NCBI GenBank assembly: GCA_016776905.1 | Contig: JADHSM010000003.1 | Span: forward strand, 184,031 to 248,030 | Source of the DNA: Planctomycetota bacterium | GTDB lineage: Bacteria > Planctomycetota > UBA8108 > UBA1146 | Length of the DNA: 64,000 nt | Reading direction: 5' to 3' | Notes under the pieces: generated by a model | Seen by the model: only the letters and a program-made list of their open reading frames with translations | What the model was told of the DNA's origin: nothing | The model's database searches: none | Shown: piece by piece, positions 45,512 through 54,267 of the stretch | Layout: each line of letters opens with the position of its first letter | How positions within the stretch are numbered: the stretch's first letter is position 1 | Position numbers and translations under genes: made by a program

Positions 45512-46420
45512 ATGGCTCGTGAAAGACTTCAAAAATATCTGGCTCGTTGTGGCCATGGATCCCGTCGTCGGGCTGAACTCCTCATTGAAAAGGGCTTAGT
45601 CCGCGTCAACGGCGAGGTCGCAGAACTCGGCATCAGTATCGATCCCGTCAAGGACGAAGTCGTCCTTCATGGAGAAACGGTACAACCCCCTAATTCATTG
45701 ACCGTCATGTTTCACAAAACAGCGGGCACCATTACCAGCACCCACGACACTCACGACCGATTAACCGTCATGGACATGCTTCCTAAGCGTGTCGTCGATG
45801 CGGGTGTCTTGCCTGCGGGTCGCCTAGATTTGGAAACCGAAGGTCTTCTGATCATGACCAATGACGGGGATTTGCTCCACAGAATTACTCACCCCCGTTA
45901 CCGATGCCATAAGGAATACTTTGTCGTTCTCTCAAGGGCACCCTCCGAAAGAGTCCTCGAAACATTGCGACGCGGTGTCTTCCTTCCGGACGTCGGAAAA
46001 GAAACATCTCCTGCCCAAATCACTCGTCTTCGCCGGCGCAAAGACGGAACCGCTTCCCTTCACATCGTTATCCACGAGGGAATGAAGCGACAGATACGTA
46101 GAATGTTTTCCGGACAAGGTTTGGAAGTCACATATCTGAAACGAATTTCGATCGGCAAACTCGACCTCGGCGACCTCGCACCTGGCAAACACCGAACGCT
46201 CAAAGATCGTGATCTTGACATGCTTCTTCATACGGACGTGGAAGATAAAAAACGCCCCTCACACCAAAATCAGCGTGAGGGGTCGTCGAGATCAGGGCGA
46301 GACTCGTCTCGAAGTTCATCTCGAAGTTCATCTCGAAGTTCATCAAGAGACTCTTCTGACGACTCTTCTCGAGGTTCTTCTCGAGGTTCTTCTCGAGGCC
46401 CTCGTGATTCACGTCGCTAG
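45512..46420 (+). CDS. RsuA/RluB-type pseudouridine synthase with Ser/Arg-rich tail
   Basis: rRNA pseudouridine synthase. N-terminal S4 RNA-binding domain (ERLQKYLARCGHGSRRRAELLI; GLVRVNGEVAELG), then the catalytic domain with GRLDLETEGLLIMTNDG containing the nucleophilic Asp, KEYFVVLS, and the closing EGMKRQIRRMFSGQGLEV. Family members of RluB, RluE, RluF and RsuA types modify 23S or 16S rRNA; the site cannot be told. The last 50 residues (after about 250) are an unusual Ser/Arg/Asp tail built from a 12-bp DNA repeat. The first part of this tail is encoded by the stem of a terminator that belongs to the convergent lipoprotein gene. Confidence 0.93.
   Translation: MARERLQKYLARCGHGSRRRAELLIEKGLVRVNGEVAELGISIDPVKDEVVLHGETVQPPNSLTVMFHKTAGTITSTHDTHDRLTVMDMLPKRVVDAGVLPAGRLDLETEGLLIMTNDGDLLHRITHPRYRCHKEYFVVLSRAPSERVLETLRRGVFLPDVGKETSPAQITRLRRRKDGTASLHIVIHEGMKRQIRRMFSGQGLEVTYLKRISIGKLDLGDLAPGKHRTLKDRDLDMLLHTDVEDKKRPSHQNQREGSSRSGRDSSRSSSRSSSRSSSRDSSDDSSRGSSRGSSRGPRDSRR
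46247..46282 (-). terminator. Rho-independent terminator of the small lipoprotein gene, inside the convergent gene
   Basis: Minus-strand stem with 8 perfect bp (CCCCTCAC with GTGAGGGG, 12-nt loop) followed by CGTTTTTTATC. It lies about 135 bp after the stop of the lipoprotein gene at 46417 and within the coding sequence of the pseudouridine synthase. Confidence 0.82.
46307..46400. repeat. 12-bp tandem repeats encoding the Ser/Arg tail
   Basis: TCTCGAAGTTCA occurs three times from 46307, then, after an interrupting stretch, the related TCTCGAGGTTCT repeats. All are in frame and encode SRSS/SRGS units at the end of the pseudouridine synthase. Confidence 0.9.
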
Positions 46421-46821
46421 TTGAGAACGAGTTGTACATTTCCGTAGACCGCTGTTGATTCGATCTCTACTTCCCACAATCCGGGAAATGCGATATCTGA
46501 CAATGATTTATAGATGACGTCACCACCGTTACCAAAGAAGGTCTCGTCGAAAATCTTGGCGCTGACTCCATCGTAAATTCGAACACGCATGATGCCGTCG
46601 AAGTTCAATCCATCCAAAGTCACATACGCATCCGGTAAATCACTAAACCAGAGGTATGACTCCGAGGAGTAGAAATTAGAGAACTCGCCTTCATAGGAAA
46701 AGAATAGATTTTCCTTGGTCACCAGAGGTTCGTTGACACAAATTCCACAGCCATGATTCATGCAGCCGGAACTGGTCAATAACAACAAGCCCACTGCCAT
46801 GGAGAGCAATCGAGAAGACAT
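46417..46821 (-). CDS. Small lipoprotein of unknown function
   Basis: About 134 residues. A signal sequence (LLSMAVGLLLLTSSGC) ends in a lipobox with the cysteine at the expected place, followed by a cysteine-containing stretch (MNHGCGICVNEP). The remainder is beta-rich (VTLDGLNFDGIMRVRIYDGV; VIYKSLSDIAFPGLWEVEIE) and resembles small beta-sandwich domains, but no family was recognised. The ATG at 46821 is chosen because GGGAGGGAAG lies directly upstream; the ORF extends four codons further. The stop overlaps the end of the pseudouridine synthase by 4 bp on the opposite strand, and its terminator lies inside that gene. Confidence 0.72.
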   Translation of the reverse strand: MSSRLLSMAVGLLLLTSSGCMNHGCGICVNEPLVTKENLFFSYEGEFSNFYSSESYLWFSDLPDAYVTLDGLNFDGIMRVRIYDGVSAKIFDETFFGNGGDVIYKSLSDIAFPGLWEVEIESTAVYGNVQLVLN

Positions 46822-47099
46822 CTTCCCTCCCATCTAGGAGCCCACTTTGGGATCCACAAGAATAGACGGAGCAAAGCTATGATTATTCACTCTTTTTTGC
46901 CGAATGGGAGACTGATCATGAAGTGTCCCAACTGCACCCCTACGCCTACTATTCGGTTTTTTGAGAAAAGAAGCCCATGCCTATCTTTTCTTCGTGGTAG
47001 TGGGACTCTTCGCAAATTATCATGAATCTGCTCTGAAATTGTCGAGAGTTCATCTGTTGAAGCTGAAGGCTTCAACCACAAATTAGGACGAGGTACTTT

Positions 47100-49736
47100 A
47101 TGCGTATGGCAGCCTTTTTTGGCATCGTGCTTGTTTTGCTGACGACTTCTTCATTTTGTTGGGCCCATGACCCCTTCGATGATATTCCGCCTCCCTTCTT
47201 GGTCGTCGAAAAAATAGATCGCGAAGATCCCTTTCGACAACTCGATGATGTTCTGCCAACTCCCAATGAAGCACGCTTAGCATCTGGAGCACCTGGCCCA
47301 GGATATTGGCAACAGCAAGTGGATATGGATATCGAAGTCACTTTAGATGCAGAAGCCCATCGTCTCGTCGGTGTCGAGCGAGTGACCTACCACAACAAGT
47401 CACCCCACACGCTGACCTACTTGTGGATGCAACTGGATCAAAATCGTTTCCGAAAAGAATCGATAGGTTCAATGTCACGAGCGGATGGTCTTGATGAAGA
47501 AGAGAGCATTCGCTGGCTCAGGCGCGTCGCGTTTGAACAGGAGTTTTCTGGAGGATTTGATATCACCTCCATCACTCATAAAAATAACGAACCTCTCAAT
47601 TACATCATCAATGACACGATGTTACGCATCGACCTTCCGGAACCATTGCTTCCGGGCGGCGTCTTTGAGTATTCCTTGGACTGGAACCACAACATCGTCA
47701 ATGCCGACGTCCTCAGAGCTCGAGGTGGATACGAATGGTTTGAGGAAGCGGAAAACGCCATCTACGAGATGGCGCAGTGGTTTCCGCGGATGTGTGCCTA
47801 CACCGACTACACCGGCTGGCAAAACAAACAGTTCATAGGAAGCGGTGAATTCACTCTCGAATTTGGTAACTACACCGTCGCCATCACTGTTCCGGATACC
47901 TTCGTGGTCAGTGCTACGGGAGAACTCGCTAATCCTGGAGAAGTTCTCACAGATCGTCAGCGAGAACGACTCGAACAATCGGCCAACGCTGAAAAGCCGA
48001 TGTTTGTGATCACTCCGGAAGAAGCGCTCGCCAATGAAAAATTAACCGCAACAGAAACACGCACCTGGGTCTTCAAAGCGGAAATGGTGCGTGACTTTGC
48101 CTGGGCGGCTTCCCCGAAGTTTATCTGGGATGCACTCGGCGTGGATGTTCCCGGCGGTGGGAAAACGATGGCGATGTCATTCTACCCCAATGAGGGAGAA
48201 CCTCTTTGGAGTCGTTACTCGACTCATGCCGTCGCTCATACTGTCGAAGTCTTTTCAGAGATGACGATTCCATACCCATACCCGGTCGCCATCAGTGTCA
48301 ACGGTCCCGTCGGCGGCATGGAATATCCCATGATCTGTTTCAATGGACCACGTCCGGAAGAAGATGGCACCTATTCTGAGCGCACCAAGTATGGATTGAT
48401 TGGCGTGATCATTCACGAAGTCGGCCACAACTGGTTCCCAATGATCATCAACTCTGATGAACGCCAATGGACATGGATGGATGAAGGCCTCAACACTTTT
48501 GTTCAATTCGTCACACAACTGACTTGGGAAGAGGACTATCCTTCCCGGCGGGGCGAAGCACGAAGTATTACCAGCTTCCTTGCGAGTTCTGATCAGATGC
48601 CGATCATGACCAACAGTGAACAGCTGATTCAATTCGGGAACAACGCATACGCCAAGCCGGCCACAGCCCTCAATATTCTTCGTGAAAGCGTCATGGGTCG
48701 TGAACTCTTCGACTTTGCTTTCAAAGAGTATTGCCAACGCTGGGCCTTCCGTCGCCCCGAACCCGCGGACCTCTTTCGGACATTGGAAGATGCCAGTGGT
48801 GTTGATCTCGATTGGTTCTGGAGAGGCTGGTTCTTTACCACTGACCATGCCGACCTCGCCATCGATAGCGTGACTCGCTATCACCTCGATACAGGGAACC
48901 CAATGATCGAGAACTCATTGAAAAAAGATGAGCGTGATCAGGACCCTGATTGGATCAGTCGTGTTCGCAATGAGGGTATGGGCTTTCGTACCGACCGTTT
49001 TCCGGAGTTACTCGATTTCTATAACAGTTTTGACGAACTCGATGTCACCGACCACGATCGTAGAGGGTACGAAAGTTTTCTCTCTCGCCTAGAAGCAGGA
49101 GACGCTGACCTGATCGATCGGGATTGGAACTTTACAGTCGTACGGATGCGAAACTACGGAGGGCTGATCATGCCGGTCCCTCTACAGATGACTTATGCCA
49201 ATGGAGAAACAGAGCAACACCGTCTTCCCGCCGAGTTGTGGCGCGAAAACCCGAGAGTGATCTCTAGACTTCTCGTAACACGCGAACCGATTGTCAGAGT
49301 CGAGATCGATCCTTGGCTAGAGATCGCTGATGCCGACAGAGCCAACAACATCTTCCCTCAGGAAATCGATCAAAAACGATTCCGTATTCGCCCAGACGGA
49401 GATCGTTCTAATCCGATGCAGAGGGCTCTGGAAAATCGTGGGAGAAGAGACACTGAAATCGCAGCACGGAACCTGGCCGAGAAAATTGCGAAGCGTTTTG
49501 CCGAAGCCGACAGTGGCACTCCGGTACCAGCGGCTTCGAATATTCTTCGCGAGTTGAGCCAAGATGCCTTTAGCGACCCTTATGGGAACGTTTTTTCGGT
49601 TTTCGATGCGATAGATTCTGAGAGCATCGCACAGATTCTTTGCCTAGGTTCCGATGGAGAACCCGGGACCGAAGACGACATTTCATGGATTGTATTCAAA
49701 GACGGGTCGATTCATGAGCGGATTCCAGAGAAGTAA
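47100..49736 (+). CDS. M1 family zinc metallopeptidase with C-terminal GspG-like domain
   Basis: Exported aminopeptidase-like protein of 878 residues with signal peptide MRMAAFFGIVLVLLTTSSFCWA. The M1 N-terminal beta domain shows AEAHRLVGVERVTYHNKSP. The catalytic part has VGGMEYPMICFNG (the GxMEN-equivalent near 406), the zinc motif IIHEVGHNWFP (near 438) and WMDEGLNTFVQF with the third zinc ligand Glu. The final 110 residues differ from the family: ALENRGRRDTEIAARNLAEK, then SDPYGNVFSVF and LCLGSDGEPGTEDDI, which resemble the pseudopilin GspG end and match the end of the PHP hydrolase at 39909. Substrate unknown. A palindrome (AAATCCCGCTGCGGGATTT) overlaps the stop codon and a terminator follows. 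Confidence 0.9.
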   Translation: MRMAAFFGIVLVLLTTSSFCWAHDPFDDIPPPFLVVEKIDREDPFRQLDDVLPTPNEARLASGAPGPGYWQQQVDMDIEVTLDAEAHRLVGVERVTYHNKSPHTLTYLWMQLDQNRFRKESIGSMSRADGLDEEESIRWLRRVAFEQEFSGGFDITSITHKNNEPLNYIINDTMLRIDLPEPLLPGGVFEYSLDWNHNIVNADVLRARGGYEWFEEAENAIYEMAQWFPRMCAYTDYTGWQNKQFIGSGEFTLEFGNYTVAITVPDTFVVSATGELANPGEVLTDRQRERLEQSANAEKPMFVITPEEALANEKLTATETRTWVFKAEMVRDFAWAASPKFIWDALGVDVPGGGKTMAMSFYPNEGEPLWSRYSTHAVAHTVEVFSEMTIPYPYPVAISVNGPVGGMEYPMICFNGPRPEEDGTYSERTKYGLIGVIIHEVGHNWFPMIINSDERQWTWMDEGLNTFVQFVTQLTWEEDYPSRRGEARSITSFLASSDQMPIMTNSEQLIQFGNNAYAKPATALNILRESVMGRELFDFAFKEYCQRWAFRRPEPADLFRTLEDASGVDLDWFWRGWFFTTDHADLAIDSVTRYHLDTGNPMIENSLKKDERDQDPDWISRVRNEGMGFRTDRFPELLDFYNSFDELDVTDHDRRGYESFLSRLEAGDADLIDRDWNFTVVRMRNYGGLIMPVPLQMTYANGETEQHRLPAELWRENPRVISRLLVTREPIVRVEIDPWLEIADADRANNIFPQEIDQKRFRIRPDGDRSNPMQRALENRGRRDTEIAARNLAEKIAKRFAEADSGTPVPAASNILRELSQDAFSDPYGNVFSVFDAIDSESIAQILCLGSDGEPGTEDDISWIVFKDGSIHERIPEK

Positions 49737-49753
49737 ATCCCGCTGCGGGATTT
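49735..49753. repeat. Perfect 9-bp palindrome over the M1 peptidase stop codon
   Basis: AAATCCCGC and GCGGGATTT are exact inverted repeats separated by one T; the first bases belong to the TAA stop. It could form a hairpin in mRNA, but no T-run follows directly. Confidence 0.6.
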
Positions 49754-49796
49754 CATGAGATGTATCCCACAGGGAACTTCCGAGTGTAAGATTGAA

Positions 49797-49835
49797 GGAG
49801 GCCGCAGCCGAGAAGCTGTGGCCTCCTTTAATATC
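49797..49835 (+). terminator. Rho-independent terminator after the M1 peptidase gene
   Basis: A 12-bp stem (GGAGGCCGCAGC with GCTGTGGCCTCC, one G-U pair, 6-nt loop CGAGAA) followed by TTTAATATC, 60 bp after the stop codon. Confidence 0.82.
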
Positions 49836-49856
49836 AGTTCCAAAGCCGTAATTTGA

Positions 49857-51497
49857 GTGAGGATCTCTGTTTTGTCTGCCCATGATGAAAACCCCCCTCC
49901 CTCATCAGAATCTCGCCTCGAAGAGATTCTGATTTGGTTGGAGGAACTGGCCGCAGATCACTCGACACTCGCTAGCATGGATGAGGAAACACGGAATCGT
50001 CTCCGTGCTGCAGCGGGCAAGATATCATTCCCCGACCGTTCCGATCGTCGAAGTCTCGCACGAAAGAGACGTCTCGATAAACGGCGCGCCGCCCGCCAAC
50101 GTGACGATGCGGCTCTCAATGCGACCAGTAATCGATCCTTGAAAAGAGCGCTGCGATTTCCAGTCGCCCCTCTCGCCATCTCTATGGATGAAGATTCTCG
50201 TAAACTTCTTGAGATTCAGGCGGCAGAGGTCGAAGCAAACGAAACCGATGACACCCTTCTTCTCGAACCGAGAAACTGCTACATCTGCAAAACCGATTAT
50301 CGAAAAGTTCACCACCATTACGATTCGATGTGCCCGGACTGCTCAGAACTCAATTGGCTCAAGCGTCATCAAACTGCCGATCTCAGTGATCGATACGCGG
50401 TGGTCACGGGTTCACGTGTGAAGATCGGTTATGAAATCGTCCTGATGCTACTTCGTTCTGGTTGCACCGTCGTTGCGACGACTCGGTTTCCTTGCGATTC
50501 CGCGCGCAGATTTGCCGCTGAAGACGATTTCCAACAGTGGAGCGACAAACTCCTGATTCATGGCCTCGATTTGAGGCATACACCCAGCATTGAGGCGTTT
50601 GCAAATTATTTGGAAGACACACTTCCTCAACTTGATTTCCTCATCCATAACGCCTGCCAAACGGTTCGTCGTCCACCTGCGTACTACTCTCATCTCATCG
50701 GTGGAGAAGATGCTGCTGACTTGCCGGAGCATGTTCGCCCACTGTTAAGAAACCATCAGCAGTTGGTCGAAGTGCTCAAATCTAGCGGAGAAAAACGTGC
50801 CGAAGCGGGCTTAGAGTGTCGAGATTCCACCGGGATCACCCCGGCCGAAACAGCCCTCATAGAAAAATCGGAAGACCCGAATATTCTTCAAGGGGGAGTG
50901 ACGCATGCCGCTCAACTGAGTCAGATGGATCTCCTCGGTGAAAGTCATGAAGCCCATCTGTTTCCTCCGGGGATCCATGATGGGGATGGACAACAGCTCG
51001 ATCTCCGGGAAAAGAACTCCTGGCGTATGGAACTTGCTGACGTTCCCACCATCGAATTGATCGAGGTTCAGTTGGTCAACTCTATTGCTCCTTTTGTCCT
51101 CACCTCACGACTCAAACCATTGATGTTGCGGAACAAGAACAATGATCGCCACGTGGTCAACGTTTCAGCGATGGAAGGACAGTTCTACCGGACTTTCAAG
51201 ACCACTCGCCATCCCCATACCAACATGGCGAAGGCCGCCCTCAATATGATGACCCGGACCTCGGCCCCCGAATTCGTGAAGGACGGCATCCACATGAACA
51301 GTGTGGATACGGGCTGGGTCACCGATGAAGACCCCTTCGAAAAAACTGTCGTCAAAGAAGAGGAGCAACGCTTTGCGCCACCTCTCGATTCGATCGACGG
51401 TGCTGCCAGAGTGTTAGACCCCATCCTTTCAGGATTCAACACCGGCGTGCACTGTTGGGGACAATTCCTCAAAGATTACGCCCCCACCCGCTGGTGA
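49857..51497 (+). CDS. Atypical short-chain dehydrogenase with zinc-finger-like N-terminal region
   Basis: Up to 546 residues. The N-terminal 135 residues are charged and helical (RRSLARKRRLDKRRAARQR). A possible zinc site follows, CYICKTDYRKVHHHYDSMCPDC-like, seen as CYIC...MCPDC. From about residue 180 there is a Rossmann SDR: VVTGSRVKIGYEIVLMLLRSG (TGxxxxxG), LDFLIHNACQT in place of NNAG, VNVSAMEGQFYR with the catalytic Ser, and HPHTNMAKAALNMMTRTSA. The usual Y-x-x-x-K is H-x-x-x-K here, so the catalytic tyrosine is replaced or supplied by another residue. A large insertion (about 285-390) separates the NAG-like and Ser motifs. The start is uncertain: GTG 49857 or TTG 49872, which has GAGTGAGG 9 nt upstream. 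Substrate unknown. Confidence 0.85.
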   Translation: MRISVLSAHDENPPPSSESRLEEILIWLEELAADHSTLASMDEETRNRLRAAAGKISFPDRSDRRSLARKRRLDKRRAARQRDDAALNATSNRSLKRALRFPVAPLAISMDEDSRKLLEIQAAEVEANETDDTLLLEPRNCYICKTDYRKVHHHYDSMCPDCSELNWLKRHQTADLSDRYAVVTGSRVKIGYEIVLMLLRSGCTVVATTRFPCDSARRFAAEDDFQQWSDKLLIHGLDLRHTPSIEAFANYLEDTLPQLDFLIHNACQTVRRPPAYYSHLIGGEDAADLPEHVRPLLRNHQQLVEVLKSSGEKRAEAGLECRDSTGITPAETALIEKSEDPNILQGGVTHAAQLSQMDLLGESHEAHLFPPGIHDGDGQQLDLREKNSWRMELADVPTIELIEVQLVNSIAPFVLTSRLKPLMLRNKNNDRHVVNVSAMEGQFYRTFKTTRHPHTNMAKAALNMMTRTSAPEFVKDGIHMNSVDTGWVTDEDPFEKTVVKEEEQRFAPPLDSIDGAARVLDPILSGFNTGVHCWGQFLKDYAPTRW

Positions 51498-51712
51498 ACT
51501 CGACTTCTCTGCTTCACACCTGAAAGATCCGCAATCGGTCATCGGACGACCTCCCTTCCGATGACGACACGAGGACTTCACTGATAAGCGTTCACTGAAC
51601 ACTCTCATGTCTTTTTGAAAGATTTGATCGCTGGCACTCCCTTTGCTATGTCCCTTTGCGATCCGATCGCCGGGTCTCTGTCTTTCATGCTTTTCGCCAA
51701 GGGAGTTTCATC

Positions 51713-53323
51713 ATGCGTCCAGGACGTCACGTTTTTTCATATCTGATCACCTGTCTTTTTTTAGCCCTGATCGGACTCATGATCGTCCACGGAGCGGGAC
51801 TCGCAGCCATCCCACCCTTGATCATCGCAGACTCCTCGCAAGATCATCTGCTGCTTCTGAACGATGCCAATGGTGACGGGGCATACCTCGATGATTCTGA
51901 AATCAGCATCATCTATAACGACTCCTCTGATGTGCCGCTCTCCGTTCCTGCAGCAATGCTTCAAAGAGATGAAGATCTGTTACTTCTCGATGGGGGAAGT
52001 CTCGATACTCTTTTGTCACTCCGTGATACGAATAAAGACGGATTCCTCTCTGGAATAGATGAGATCACTTCCCTCTACGATGGTGGAAATTCTGTCCCCG
52101 ATTGGGTCTACCCCACTTCGTTGTGCCGGGGCCCTGCGGCTGAATCGATCAGTGAAGGCGAGACACTCTACGTCGCAGATCGCAGCACCACTCGCAGACG
52201 CGTCCTTCGATTACACGACACCGATGGAGATGGTCTCTTCCATACTCCAGGAGAATGCCAAGTGTGGTGGAGTGCCAACACCACAACAGGCACAGATCCC
52301 TTGTTACTACCGACAGCCATCACTCCGTTAGGGAACGAGAGCGTGTTAGTCGGCGACGGCTCTCAAGGCACTGTGTACCGATGCCAGGACAACAATGGCA
52401 ATGGAATCATCGATGATGCGACAGAGTTCACCCTATGGTTCTCTCAACCTGCCGACCACGGGATCAGCACTGTGGATCACTTGATCACCGGTATTCATGG
52501 AGAAATCTATCTCGCCGATGAAACCGCTCAACTCATCCTCTGTCTCATTGACCACAACCAAGATGGCGATTCCGATGATGAAGGCGAAGTCATCCCCTTC
52601 TCCACAACTCTGGCACCTCGTGCCCTGCTCGCCCACCCTGCCGGTGGAGTCTTTCTTGCGGATGCCGCTCAAGACACTCTATTTCATTTGATAGATTTAG
52701 ATGGAGATCAGATCGCATCTCAACCCGCTGAGATGATCACCCTGATGCCCACTCCGACGCCCGAGCTCTCGACACCTACTGCGCTTTCTTTACCCCCCGG
52801 CTGGACTTCTCTACATTTTGAAAGTATCGAGCCTGCATGGGTCGACAGGGACGGAGGAACCATTCTAGAAATCCATGGGGATGGTTGGATTCAAGGTGAG
52901 AACGTTTCTCTTGAATTGGCGGGGCTGACCATCGACACCCGCAGTGCATTTCCACAAAGACTTCTCGTCGAACTCCCCGCACTCCCGGAAGGGGTTCATG
53001 ACCTTATCCTTCATGCAGGAGATCGACATGGTTACTTCCCTTCTGTGATTCCAGTAGTTCCTTTTTTTCTACGAGGCGATGTCACAGGAGACGGAGTCAT
53101 CAATCTGGCAGATCCTCTAAGATTATTGGAATGGATTTATATCCCAGGAACCGAACCCTTGCCCTGCCTCGATGCCGCCGACAGCAATGACGATGAACTT
53201 TTACAGATGATCGATGCGATCTGGGTTCTGGAATACTTGTTTGGAGAAGGGCCTCCACCGTTGAGCCCATTTCCTGTTCCTGGTCCGGACCCCATCGCCG
53301 AGGGTCACGGCTGCATGAACTGA
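51713..53323 (+). CDS. Secreted beta-propeller-like protein with C-terminal dockerin
   Basis: About 536 residues. Signal peptide HVFSYLITCLFLALIGLMIV. The body has recurring units such as LLLLNDANGDGAYLDDSEI, LLSLRDTNKDGFLSGIDEI, VLRLHDTDGDGLFHTPGEC and LCLIDHNQDGDSDDEGEVI, which combine a propeller-like strand pattern with DxDxDG calcium-type loops. An IPT/Ig-like domain follows (TILEIHGDGWIQGENVSLEL). The C-terminus is a dockerin pair (RGDVTGDGVINLADPLRLLEW; DAADSNDDELLQMIDAIWVLEY) with PFPVPGPDP tail. ATG 51713 has AAGGGAG 7 nt upstream; the longer ORF start at 51656 has none. Stand-alone, function unknown. Confidence 0.82.
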   Translation: MRPGRHVFSYLITCLFLALIGLMIVHGAGLAAIPPLIIADSSQDHLLLLNDANGDGAYLDDSEISIIYNDSSDVPLSVPAAMLQRDEDLLLLDGGSLDTLLSLRDTNKDGFLSGIDEITSLYDGGNSVPDWVYPTSLCRGPAAESISEGETLYVADRSTTRRRVLRLHDTDGDGLFHTPGECQVWWSANTTTGTDPLLLPTAITPLGNESVLVGDGSQGTVYRCQDNNGNGIIDDATEFTLWFSQPADHGISTVDHLITGIHGEIYLADETAQLILCLIDHNQDGDSDDEGEVIPFSTTLAPRALLAHPAGGVFLADAAQDTLFHLIDLDGDQIASQPAEMITLMPTPTPELSTPTALSLPPGWTSLHFESIEPAWVDRDGGTILEIHGDGWIQGENVSLELAGLTIDTRSAFPQRLLVELPALPEGVHDLILHAGDRHGYFPSVIPVVPFFLRGDVTGDGVINLADPLRLLEWIYIPGTEPLPCLDAADSNDDELLQMIDAIWVLEYLFGEGPPPLSPFPVPGPDPIAEGHGCMN

Positions 53324-53433
53324 AAGTCTATCTATATATAGTACATACTTCACACCGAATACCCTTTGAATAGAGGTTCAACCCTCTTTTCTACAGAGTG
53401 GATGCAGTTTCCTCATCGAGTAACGTATAAGAA

Positions 53434-53488
53434 GTTGGTCAAAACCAGTTGATTAAAGCCCGTTGGTCAAAACCAGTTGATTAAAGCC
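53434..53488. repeat. 27-bp direct repeat, two copies
   Basis: A 27-bp sequence beginning GTTGGTCAAAACCAGTTGAT occurs at 53434-53460 and 53462-53488, separated by one C. It lies just upstream of the TM2 gene pair, within the intergenic stretch 53324-53521, which shows nothing else. Confidence 0.93.
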
Positions 53489-53521
53489 ACAGGGCGTCTT
53501 GGAAAAGGGTTCAATTCCGAA

Positions 53522-53821
53522 ATGGTAAAATCTGAAAAGAACTACGCCGTTGCAGTCATCTTGTCATCTATTTTCGGCGTGTTTGGGATTCAACATTTTT
53601 ATCTCGGAAGGTACGTTCTCGGATTCCTCGATTTAGGGCTCTCCATCTCTGGCATAATTTACCTCGCCAACGGTCATGTCCTCGAATCAACGATTTGCTT
53701 TGGAGCCGATATTCTTCACACCATTTGGGTCACGGTTGAACTCTTCATTGGAAAATTCAAAGACGGAAATGGTCACGTCGTCTGTTATCCCGGACAGAAA
53801 TTGCAAAAGGATTTCGAATGA
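53522..53821 (+). CDS. TM2 domain membrane protein
   Basis: About 99 residues. TM2 domain: a first membrane helix (AVAVILSSIFGVFGIQHFYLG) and a second one (GFLDLGLSISGIIYLANG) separated by the conserved short turn with FGIQHFYLGRY; a further hydrophobic stretch (STICFGADILHTIWVTVELFI). The end (FKDGNGHVVCYPG) resembles the FKDxxG tail found in TM2 proteins. An in-frame ATG at 53477 lies inside the 27-bp repeat; 53522 is preferred because the family begins close to the first helix. Its stop overlaps the next start (ATGA). Function unknown. Confidence 0.83.
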   Translation: MVKSEKNYAVAVILSSIFGVFGIQHFYLGRYVLGFLDLGLSISGIIYLANGHVLESTICFGADILHTIWVTVELFIGKFKDGNGHVVCYPGQKLQKDFE

Positions 53822-54267
53822 ACAGTAATAATCGTATCGATAGTCACAGCGATAAAGGGTTTGTTCCTACAGCATTGCTCGTCATATTTTTGGGGACTCT
53901 AGGCTTCCATAGATTTTATGTTGGAAAATATATCACCGGAATCTTAATGCTCTTCACCCTTGGAGGTTTTGGCATTTGGCAATTGATCGACTATATCATC
54001 ATTCTCACAGATGGGTTTTCTGATAGTGAGGGCCGACCCATTCGCAGAGCGGATCAAATTCAGAGTCAGAGTTCCAAAGACTTTATACCCACATTTTTTC
54101 TCTGTTGGTTCTTGGGCATTTTTGGAATCCATCGTTTTTACACCGGCAATTTTTTGTCAGCGATACTGATGCTCCTGACCCTAGGTGGCCTCGGAATTTG
54201 GGTCCTGATCGACACCCTCATGATTTTGACTGGCGGCTATAAGGATGGAGAAGGCCTGACCGTCTGA
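53818..54267 (+). CDS. Tandem TM2 domain membrane protein
   Basis: A 149-residue membrane protein with two TM2 domains in a row: residues 14-70 (ALLVIFLGTLGFHRFYVGKY, then LMLFTLGGFGIWQLIDYIII) and 88-145 (FFLCWFLGIFGIHRFYTGNF, then LMLLTLGGLGIWVLIDTLMI). Both copies keep the G-x-x-G-x-H-R-F-Y motif and end in a GFSDSEG or GYKDGEG tail. The two halves are close enough to suggest internal duplication. The start overlaps the stop of the single-TM2 gene (ATGA), so they are translated together. TM2 domains have no settled bacterial function. Confidence 0.87.
   Translation: MNSNNRIDSHSDKGFVPTALLVIFLGTLGFHRFYVGKYITGILMLFTLGGFGIWQLIDYIIILTDGFSDSEGRPIRRADQIQSQSSKDFIPTFFLCWFLGIFGIHRFYTGNFLSAILMLLTLGGLGIWVLIDTLMILTGGYKDGEGLTV

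Noticed and set aside
48255..48884. 209-codon minus-strand ORF
   Set aside because: It lies entirely opposite the M1 peptidase catalytic domain and is a shadow frame.
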